A DNA stretch of 33,413 bases from Candidatus Hodarchaeum mangrovi (lineage in GTDB: Archaea; Asgardarchaeota; Heimdallarchaeia; Hodarchaeales; Hodarchaeaceae): NCBI GenBank assembly GCA_016839515.1, contig JAEOUE010000210.1, positions 1-33,413 on the forward strand. The letters are read 5' to 3'. Of the stretch, positions 24,962 through 31,898 are shown in pieces. A model generated the notes under the pieces. It ran no database searches. It was given only the letters and a program-made list of their open reading frames with translations, and had not been told where the DNA came from. A program made the translations under genes and the position numbers. Positions within the stretch are counted from its first letter, which is position 1, and each line of letters starts with the position of its first letter.

Positions 24962-25458
24962 TTTTTTTCATTCAGAATTTAAACTTTACCTAGATAAACT
25001 ACAATTCCTTCTACTAAAAGAAATTACTTCTCATTTAATCAATTCTTAGGAATTTATAAGCAAAATTATTGCAGCAAATTATCTTATTCTACAAAAAATC
25101 AGAAACTAAATCTGTTCATGATTTACATTTAAAAGTGACATTTGAAATTATTTCAGTCTAATAACCCAAAAAATTAATGTATAGCAAGAAATATGAAATT
25201 ATGAACTATAACACAATCCTATCCAAGTTTTTTTACTTATTGAACCCTTAAAATTCCAATATCTATTTCAAATTACTTATTCAAAAAATTTTTTTTTGAT
25301 TATAAATTCTTGAGTTTGTTGGTCTCATTTTCCTTCTTAAATAGTAAAGATCTATTTGTATTAGCTAATTGGTATATATTTTCAGCTCCACGAAAGGTTT
25401 TTTTGTTATTTATACAATCTAAGAAATGAAAAAGAAGGATCATAAGGTTGTTTGATAA
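24962..25458. promoter_or_regulatory. A/T-rich leader region of the acyl-CoA synthetase gene
   Basis: About 500 bp without a supportable gene or RNA. The right end holds a TATA-like TATATATT (about 25373-25380); a start about 25 bases later would give a leader of about 55 bases before the ATG at 25459. Poly-T and poly-A runs dominate the rest. Nothing else is seen. Confidence 0.3.
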
Positions 25459-27168
25459 ATGGTAGTAGAAGGAATTTGGTTAAACTCATATCCAAAAGGA
25501 GTTCCTAAAACCTTAGAATACCCATTAAAAACTATTTCTGATACATTAGTAGAAAGTGCAACAGATTTTCCTGAAAAACCAGCAATTCTCCTCGCTGGAA
25601 AAAATTTTAAAACAACAAAGATAACATATAGAGAATTAAATCAAAAATCTACTAATTTTGCTAAGAATCTTTATAAAAGACTTAATATAAGAAAAGGTGA
25701 TCGAATTGCCCTTTATCTCCCCAATTTCCCTGAATTTATTATCGCTTATTATGCTTGTCAAAAATTGGGAGCAATTGTTGTACCATTAAATATATTATTT
25801 TCAGTTAAAGAATTAGAATATCATATTCGTGATTCTGGAGCTCGTATCTTAATAACTACTGATGTAAAGACTTCATCTCCCAGTAATTTGGAAAAAACAC
25901 GCATCGTCAAAGCTAACCTTGATCAATTAGAATATATCATCGTTGCTTCCGTTAAACCTTATCTATCCACAATTAAAAAACACATAGGATCTATAGTTGG
26001 TCGAATAGAAAAATTGAAAGCTTCAGAATTTTACTTTGATGATTTTTTAAAGGAAATGAACGATTTTGAATTACCAGTCCTAGAAATCGATCCAAAAGAA
26101 GATATTGCGATGATCCCCTATACAGGAGGAACAACTGGAACAGCAAAAGGAGTTATGCTCACACATTGGAATCTTACAACAAATTTTTATGCCGCATATC
26201 ATTGGATAATCCCCTTATTTAATGGATTGCCTCCTAAAGGAGAATTGAAATTTCTAGCAGCTCTTCCATTATTCCATCTCTTCGGGAATGCGATATGCAT
26301 GGTTTTTGCAATCTTTTTAGCTTCAGAAATTATCCTAGTTCCAAATCCACGTGAAAGAAATTTTACAGAGCTTCTAGAATTAATCGATAAATATAAGCCA
26401 AATTTCTTTCCCTTTGTCCCAACAGGATATATTGCTCTGCTTAATCATCCAAAGATTCATAATTATGATCTAAAATCTATTGATTTTTGTCTTTCAGCTG
26501 CTGCACCGTTATCAGTTGAAGTTATGAGAAAATTCGAAGAAATCAGTGGAACAACAATTCTTGAGGGGTGGGGCCTTACTGAAACAAGTCCTATCGCAAG
26601 TGCAAATACCCCAATTAAACGAAAAATTGGTTCTGTAGGAATCCCAATTCCTGATACTGAAGTAGCCATATTTGATCCAGAGGATAAAGAAAAACGTTTA
26701 TCATTTGATCAGATCGGAGAATTAGGAATAAAAGGCCCACAAATAATGAAAGGTTATTGGAATAAAAAAGAAGAGACTGAAAATGTCATGAATTCTCAAG
26801 GTTTCTTTTTAACAGGAGATATCGGTCGTATTGATAAAGAAGGGTTTATCTATATTGAGGATCGTAAAAAAGATATGATTATTGCTTCTGGATACAAAAT
26901 ATTTCCTCGAGAGATTGAAGAATTCTTTTTTCAACATCCTAGTGTTGAAAATTGTGCAGTTATTGGTATTCCAGATGAATATAGAGGAGAAAAACCATCA
27001 TGCTTTGTTGTTTTAAAAGAGAATTCTACTATCACAGAAGAAGAACTAATGGAATATGCAAAAAAAGGCTTAAGCAAATATAAAGTACCAAGCAAGATTG
27101 AAATTCGGAAAGCTCTCCCCACAAACATTGTTGGGAAAGTTCTTAAACGAAAGTTACGTGAAGAATAA
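25459..27168 (+). CDS. AMP-forming acyl-CoA synthetase (long-chain fatty acid-CoA ligase-like)
   Basis: 569 residues, standard for ANL-superfamily ligases. The phosphate loop YTGGTTGTAKG is at 221-231. GWGLTETSP follows near 369, then LTGDIGRIDKEGFIYIEDR with the adenylate-binding Asp and the hinge (about 452-470). The catalytic Lys560 lies in NIVGKVLKRKL at the end. It should activate a carboxylic acid with ATP to acyl-AMP and then to the CoA thioester, in the cytosol or at the membrane. The pocket resembles long- or medium-chain enzymes in overall similarity, but chain length cannot be read. It could feed the acyl-CoA dehydrogenase at 2083-3339, although the genes are 22 kb apart. The stop is two bases from the stop of the convergent endonuclease III-like gene. 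Confidence 0.93.
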   Translation: MVVEGIWLNSYPKGVPKTLEYPLKTISDTLVESATDFPEKPAILLAGKNFKTTKITYRELNQKSTNFAKNLYKRLNIRKGDRIALYLPNFPEFIIAYYACQKLGAIVVPLNILFSVKELEYHIRDSGARILITTDVKTSSPSNLEKTRIVKANLDQLEYIIVASVKPYLSTIKKHIGSIVGRIEKLKASEFYFDDFLKEMNDFELPVLEIDPKEDIAMIPYTGGTTGTAKGVMLTHWNLTTNFYAAYHWIIPLFNGLPPKGELKFLAALPLFHLFGNAICMVFAIFLASEIILVPNPRERNFTELLELIDKYKPNFFPFVPTGYIALLNHPKIHNYDLKSIDFCLSAAAPLSVEVMRKFEEISGTTILEGWGLTETSPIASANTPIKRKIGSVGIPIPDTEVAIFDPEDKEKRLSFDQIGELGIKGPQIMKGYWNKKEETENVMNSQGFFLTGDIGRIDKEGFIYIEDRKKDMIIASGYKIFPREIEEFFFQHPSVENCAVIGIPDEYRGEKPSCFVVLKENSTITEEELMEYAKKGLSKYKVPSKIEIRKALPTNIVGKVLKRKLREE

Positions 27169-27170
27169 TC

Positions 27171-27893
27171 TCATTCTGAGTTTTTCTTTTTCAGTATTTG
27201 TTTCTGAATATTAGCAACGATATTATCTTCTTCTTTCTTCATAAAATAGACACACTTTGTTTTTAAAAAGCAGGTTGGGCATTTTGGTTTATTTTTTTGA
27301 CAGACATTCTGTGAATGAACTACTATTAATGCATGAAGCTTTCCAAATTCTTTAAAATCTTGATTAAATGCACTACCTATGTATTTTTGCACAATTTCAT
27401 AGTTTTTGGTTAAAAATTCAGCTTTTCCTAGGAATCTTGCCAGAAAACGTCTAGTATAGGTACCAACAATAGGTATAGATTGCCCATAACAAAATTCTAA
27501 TATCGAATCAGCAGTTTCCTTACCAATTCCTTTTATTTTTAATAACGACTCTCTTGAGGGAGTTTTAGAGCCTTGAGAAATCAAAAATCTACTTAAATTA
27601 ATTATATATTCTGATTTTTGTTTATAGAATCCTGCAAATCTTACCGCTTCCTCTAAATATCTTTGATCATTATCCACAATGGATTGGAAAGAAAAAAGCC
27701 CCATTTTTTCTAATTCAGATATTGCACGGCTTACATTCCCCCAGTTTGTATTTTGAACTAATATAGTCCCGATAACAACTTCATAAAATTCCTTTGGGGT
27801 CTTTTCTCGTTTTATCCAAAGCTCCCATGTTTCGTGATGAGGATTCATCTTTGTATAATTTTCTCGGAGTAATAAAAAGACCTTAGGTAACAT
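27171..27893 (-). CDS. Endonuclease III-related HhH-GPD protein with 4Fe-4S cluster, catalytic Asp replaced by Gly
   Basis: 240 residues. GTILVQNTNWGNV (42-54) matches the 'QNT.W' region of endonuclease III-related and MagIII-type glycosylases; the helix-hairpin-helix is LLKIKGIGKETADSILEF (117-134). The iron-sulfur ligands are Cys198, Cys205, Cys208 and Cys214 with the canonical 6-2-5 spacing. The family's essential Asp, in VD.YTRR, is Gly144 here (IVGTYTRRF; codon GGT). The endonuclease III catalytic Lys is also absent (GKETA), as in monofunctional relatives. The fold and cluster are intact, so the protein may bind damaged DNA without cutting, use another residue, or be recently inactivated. 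It is divergent from the 135-residue gene at 28031. Confidence 0.88.
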   Translation of the reverse strand: MLPKVFLLLRENYTKMNPHHETWELWIKREKTPKEFYEVVIGTILVQNTNWGNVSRAISELEKMGLFSFQSIVDNDQRYLEEAVRFAGFYKQKSEYIINLSRFLISQGSKTPSRESLLKIKGIGKETADSILEFCYGQSIPIVGTYTRRFLARFLGKAEFLTKNYEIVQKYIGSAFNQDFKEFGKLHALIVVHSQNVCQKNKPKCPTCFLKTKCVYFMKKEEDNIVANIQKQILKKKNSE

Positions 27894-27956
27894 GATTTTC
27901 GCCTTATTATTTATTTAATACTGATTCTTTCAAACTGATTAAAGAACGGAGCTGCA

Positions 27957-27983
27957 TTTTTTATATAAGGCTTTTTATATGAC
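27957..27983 (+). promoter_or_regulatory. Tandem TATA-like boxes upstream of the gene at 28031
   Basis: TTTTTATAT occurs at 27958-27966 and again at 27972-27980, 14 bases apart, in the 137-bp divergent gap. Either could serve as TATA box for the rightward gene, giving leaders of roughly 30-45 bases. The ATG at 28031 has no clear ribosome site. Low-confidence assignment. Confidence 0.3.
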
Positions 27984-28030
27984 GCATTGTCAAGATCTAC
28001 TTTTAATATCATCTTGTTTGATATTCTTGT

Positions 28031-28438
28031 ATGTCTTTTGACCAATCTAACAATATAGTTGAAGCATTAGCTTGGCAGATTATGATTGTTTCCCTTTTTC
28101 ATGCATTAGTACGTCAAACCTTAAATCTTCTTTTTACTATGGTTGGAATCTCAAATCCTAAGGATTCAGACCAATATCTCAAATATATTTTTAATTTAGT
28201 TAGAAAAGGAATTATTTATGTCCCAGAGGCAAGATTGGAAGTTTTTCAGACAATAGCTGAATCTATTGATGCTTATCTTGTGAAAGATTATGATGAAACT
28301 ATACGACATTTCATAAAACAATTAAATGACATAAAAATTGAACTAGAAGGAATTACGAAATTAAAGGAAATCCCAATTAACGCCTTAACCGATTTAAAGA
28401 ATTTAGCAGAGGGAAAATATGTTGAATCTTTTCATTAA
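28031..28438 (+). CDS. Helical protein of unknown function (135 aa)
   Basis: 135 residues, unrecognised. The N-terminal half has an amphipathic to hydrophobic helix (EALAWQIMIVSLFHALVRQT, about 11-30) continuing into LNLLFTMVGI. The second half is charged and helical (YDETIRHFIKQLNDIKIELEG). No metal, nucleotide or DNA-binding motif is visible. It is not clearly membrane-spanning, since the hydrophobic stretch contains Gln, His and Arg. It stands alone between the divergent endonuclease III-like gene and the regulator at 28576. The ATG lacks an obvious Shine-Dalgarno, so the message may be leaderless or short-leadered. The even codon usage across the frame and lack of a competing frame support it as real. 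Confidence 0.65.
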   Translation: MSFDQSNNIVEALAWQIMIVSLFHALVRQTLNLLFTMVGISNPKDSDQYLKYIFNLVRKGIIYVPEARLEVFQTIAESIDAYLVKDYDETIRHFIKQLNDIKIELEGITKLKEIPINALTDLKNLAEGKYVESFH

Positions 28439-28520
28439 TTCATATTCAAAAAATAAGAGTTAATAAAATCAATTATTTTTTTAAACCTCTTCTAATCCTC
28501 CCCTTATCATATTCCCAGAG

Positions 28521-28535
28521 TAAAATATATAGAAA
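28521..28535 (+). promoter_or_regulatory. TATA-like box upstream of the RHH regulator and YhhQ-type genes
   Basis: TAAAATATATAGAAA lies about 45 bases before the TTG start at 28576; a transcription start about 25 bases downstream would leave a leader containing GAGGAG (28560-28565). Spacing supports a promoter for the two-gene unit. Confidence 0.35.
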
Positions 28536-28575
28536 TAAGATTTTTTTTGTCAAAAAAAGAGAGGAGTCTTTTATA

Positions 28576-28755
28576 TTGCCTAAAATTAGTGTAGAGGTTC
28601 CACAGCATATCCTGGATGATTTAAGTATTCATATTGGAGATGATAAAAAGTTTGTTTCATTAAGTGATGCTGTAAGAACTGCATTAAGAAAACTCTTAGA
28701 CAATTTAGATGAAATCGATCGACGACATGGGCGTATCAATGGAAATGAAGTATAA
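28576..28755 (+). CDS. Ribbon-helix-helix (CopG-like) transcription regulator (59 aa)
   Basis: A 59-codon frame from TTG. The opening PKISVEVPQHILDDL gives the DNA-contacting strand and first helix, a loop (SIHIGDDKKF) follows, then SLSDAVRTALRKLLDNLDEI is the second helix with the S.SDAVR.ALR pattern of ribbon-helix-helix dimers. A basic tail follows. GAGGAG (28560-28565) stands ten bases before the start and a TATA-like box is further upstream. The gene is 35 bp before the YhhQ-family transporter and in the same direction, so it may regulate that operon, perhaps in response to the transported compound. The role is inferred from adjacency. Confidence 0.82.
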   Translation: MPKISVEVPQHILDDLSIHIGDDKKFVSLSDAVRTALRKLLDNLDEIDRRHGRINGNEV

Positions 28756-28790
28756 TAATAACAAACTAAACATTTGAGGAATAATTCAAA

Positions 28791-29582
28791 ATGCTAGAAG
28801 GATTAATTATAACTTTTGTTGTATTTATTGTTTTAGGTGTAGTTTCTATAATTGGTGCATGGCATACCGCTAAATTTAATACAGCAAATAGTCTTATTGG
28901 TATTTACATTCTTTTTTTGACTTTAGCTCAGTTTTTTGCTGCTAAATCTCAATCAGTGTTTGATTTTGGACTTTTTTCTTTAGTTGCTCCAGCTGGTGTA
29001 ATCGTTTTTCCTTTTACATTACAAGTAACTGATATGGTAAATGAGAAATTTGGAAGAAAAACAGTCTATCAAATGATATGGATTGCACTTGTTAGTCAAG
29101 TCATCATGGTGGTTTTGCTTTTAACATCTCAAATATTACCACTAGCTGAGAGTTGGGGAAACGATCCCGACCCATTAATGGCTTTTGCTGTTGTTCCTGC
29201 AATAACAATTGCTTCTTGGATAAGCTTTTTAATTAGTGAGCGATTTGACGCTTGGATTTATGATCAATTTAGAAAATGGATAAGATTAAAAAATCAAAAT
29301 TCAGAAGAAAATTGGTACAAATACTTGTGGATTCGGAATGTTTTTAGTGATATCTTGAGTCTTAGTTTGGATTCAATAATTTTTGTACCGCTAGCATTTG
29401 GACTATTGCCAATGGTGTTGAATGGGATACTTCAATCATTGAGCTTAGTAACAGGACCAATTCTTCCTTTTAACGTTATAATTACACTTATTTTCGGGCA
29501 ATTAATTACTAAATGGATATTAGGGGTGATTGATACACCATTCATGTATCTAACTCGGTGGATCTACAATAAATATGAATAA
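28791..29582 (+). CDS. yhhQ: YhhQ/VUT family transporter (queuosine/archaeosine precursor type)
   Basis: 263 residues with about six to seven hydrophobic helices. Family signatures are VTDMVNEKFGRK (79-90) after the second or third helix and WIRNVFSDILSLSLDSIIF (180-198), the region with conserved Arg, Ser and Asp. Bacterial YhhQ imports queuosine precursors (preQ0, preQ1). In archaea the related compound preQ0 feeds archaeosine synthesis, so salvage of a 7-deazapurine is the likely role, but the substrate is inferred. ATG at 28791 has GAGGAA upstream. The gene follows the ribbon-helix-helix regulator and converges with the methylase gene five bases away. No queuosine or archaeosine synthesis genes are in the window. 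Confidence 0.87.
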   Translation: MLEGLIITFVVFIVLGVVSIIGAWHTAKFNTANSLIGIYILFLTLAQFFAAKSQSVFDFGLFSLVAPAGVIVFPFTLQVTDMVNEKFGRKTVYQMIWIALVSQVIMVVLLLTSQILPLAESWGNDPDPLMAFAVVPAITIASWISFLISERFDAWIYDQFRKWIRLKNQNSEENWYKYLWIRNVFSDILSLSLDSIIFVPLAFGLLPMVLNGILQSLSLVTGPILPFNVIITLIFGQLITKWILGVIDTPFMYLTRWIYNKYE

Positions 29583-29587
29583 TGCTT

Positions 29588-31762
29588 CTAAAATTCAAAC
29601 AATGATAGCATTTCATCTATCTGTAGCTTCTTACCGTTTTTCACTATATTTGGGTAGTATTGGGTCATCCATTGTAGACCCAGTCCTATTTTTAAAATTT
29701 GTTGATCATTTTCTGAGATTTCTATACTATTACCATGCGTTAATGCCGTGAGACGAGTTAAATAATGATCTTCAATTTTTTGTAGCAATATATCCCACTC
29801 TATATGTCCATCTGCTCCTTCATTAAATTGGGACATTATTTTTCGGCAGATAAAAATAATATCAAACTCTAATCCTTTGGTTCCACGGATTTGTGTACTT
29901 GTTTTCATTTCAGAGAGTACAGGGTATGTATTCACAATATAGAATCTACTCTCGACTAAACTCTTAATTAATGATGCCCAAGCCTTCATTTGCTTATGAT
30001 GAAAAGTAAAAATTAATAATCCCTCTTGTTTAAGGATCCTATTACATTCTAGGAATACGTCTCTCAAACGATTTTGATAGTCAACATCATCTTTTTCGAG
30101 TTTAATATTTTTAATCACTTCAGGAATTTTTGGAGTATAATCAGGTTTGAAAAAATCATAAGAACTGCTCAAACCTATTCGAAGCCACACAAAATAAAAA
30201 TCTGATAATTCAGCATACATTACATTGTCAAAGTAAGGAGGATCAGTAACTATTAAGTCAATTGTATCTGTTAAAAGAGGTATATTATTTGAAGAACCAC
30301 AATAAAGAAATACTTTAGATTCAGATGAATTCTCTAATAATTCGGAGTATGATTGAACATTTTTTGCAGCAATCGTTCTAATCATTTTAATTCGTGACGA
30401 TTTTCCATTAATAACTTTAATTTCATATGGATTTTCACAATATTTCTTGATTTTAATCGTTTTTGACATGAAATTTCTAAAAGTCCCCGTACCATATTTT
30501 GTCCCCCAAACATTATTTTCAACTGGATTGAGTGTGGCTGGAAAAGCATGTTTACGAAAAAGATTGTAAATATAATGATTTTTACGATGATATTCACAAA
30601 GTAGATTATTGTATTCAAGGGCCGTTGAAAGTGTTAAGAGAAAGAATTCTTGCAAATTTTGATCGTTGATGGTCAAAATTTCTTTTAATAATAAGCCTAG
30701 ACATAATAATTGTCTTTTTGTAAATAAATTTTTAAAATAATAATATTCATGGTTCAGTAATTCTTGAGTTTTTAGGCCACAAGGGATTTTTTGCTGAGGT
30801 ATAGGCAGATCATCTTTCAAAATTTCATATTCTTTCTCACAATTATTATATAGTTTAAAATCAGATGAATCTGGAACTTTAAAGTCTCTATTCCTGCAAT
30901 TAGGACAATAATATTCAATCGCATACATTCTTCGAGAAAATCTTTTTGTTTTCATTTCTTTAGATTTTGATATTTTCCCTTTAAACAAACATTTAGGACA
31001 AATATATCTACCTCGTTTAGCATTAAAGCTATTAGGTGTGTAAGATTTCCCACAACGAGAACAAAGGATTTGATTTTTTAAATCCCCTTTTACCAAACAT
31101 CCACAATACTTACAAATTGTGATACTAGCTCTTGATTTACCCTTTTCATATGTAAGAATAAAACTTCTAAATAGAGGAATCTTTTCATTACAATAATCAC
31201 AATCTATCTCCCTAATCCAGAAAAAATACATAGCTAGGGCATTATTTTCATTACATTGACCACAACGGGTCTGATAATACTTCAAAAGTCTCTTACTTAT
31301 CTTTTGTTCCAACTTATTATATTCTTCTTCTAAAAGTATTGTATTAACATGATCTAATTCCTTTTTGACGGTAAACCAAGCCACAGGATTTAAATCCCCT
31401 CCTATCATCTTAAATCCTAGACGAATTCCTTCTACCAGTGTTGTTCCACCTCCCATAAATGGATCACAGACCATCATGTTTGAAAAATCGTGTTCTTGTA
31501 AAAATAAATTCCAAAATTCTGTTTCAGAGATATTTACACGTTTATTATCATGATCAATAGGAATAGCAGAAAAAATTAGAATAGATCTAAAAATTGTCCC
31601 TAATCTACGTGCAAACCATTTATGTAGTGTCAAGATTGGACGAAAAAAGCGTTTTGCATTTCCTTCTCTAAAAGCAAGCTCACTTATAATGCGAAAAGGA
31701 AATATTCTTTCAATTAATCGAATTTTTAAGACTTCTTTTGTCTGGTTATCTTGTATCTTCAT
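29588..31762 (-). CDS. DUF1156/COG1743-type adenine-specific DNA methylase with zinc ribbons
   Basis: 724 residues. LHKWFARRLGTIF (46-58) is the DUF1156-type N-terminal motif. The AdoMet motif I is DPFMGGGTTLVEG (100-112), with GGDLNP in the next strand. The catalytic DPPY is Asp507-Tyr510 (VTDPPYFDNV), typical of N6-adenine (or N4-cytosine) amino-methylases. Between them are six CxxC pairs (167/170, 188/191, 217/220, 234/237, 255/258, 286/289), enough for three zinc ribbons. Such proteins are often found in modification or defence loci, and the recognition sequence is unknown. A paralogue lies 136 bp upstream on the same strand. It converges on the YhhQ-type gene. No restriction endonuclease or helicase gene is in the window. 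Confidence 0.9.
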   Translation of the reverse strand: MKIQDNQTKEVLKIRLIERIFPFRIISELAFREGNAKRFFRPILTLHKWFARRLGTIFRSILIFSAIPIDHDNKRVNISETEFWNLFLQEHDFSNMMVCDPFMGGGTTLVEGIRLGFKMIGGDLNPVAWFTVKKELDHVNTILLEEEYNKLEQKISKRLLKYYQTRCGQCNENNALAMYFFWIREIDCDYCNEKIPLFRSFILTYEKGKSRASITICKYCGCLVKGDLKNQILCSRCGKSYTPNSFNAKRGRYICPKCLFKGKISKSKEMKTKRFSRRMYAIEYYCPNCRNRDFKVPDSSDFKLYNNCEKEYEILKDDLPIPQQKIPCGLKTQELLNHEYYYFKNLFTKRQLLCLGLLLKEILTINDQNLQEFFLLTLSTALEYNNLLCEYHRKNHYIYNLFRKHAFPATLNPVENNVWGTKYGTGTFRNFMSKTIKIKKYCENPYEIKVINGKSSRIKMIRTIAAKNVQSYSELLENSSESKVFLYCGSSNNIPLLTDTIDLIVTDPPYFDNVMYAELSDFYFVWLRIGLSSSYDFFKPDYTPKIPEVIKNIKLEKDDVDYQNRLRDVFLECNRILKQEGLLIFTFHHKQMKAWASLIKSLVESRFYIVNTYPVLSEMKTSTQIRGTKGLEFDIIFICRKIMSQFNEGADGHIEWDILLQKIEDHYLTRLTALTHGNSIEISENDQQILKIGLGLQWMTQYYPNIVKNGKKLQIDEMLSLFEF

Positions 31763-31898
31763 TCTAATGATCCATCAGTTGTTTAGTATTAGATATGAAC
31801 TTCCATTAAGCATTCACTAACTATTCAATTTTTTGGGGTATTTTTGATAAGCAAAGAGCTAATTTATTTTTTCTTACTTAATTGATAACATTGAGGAA

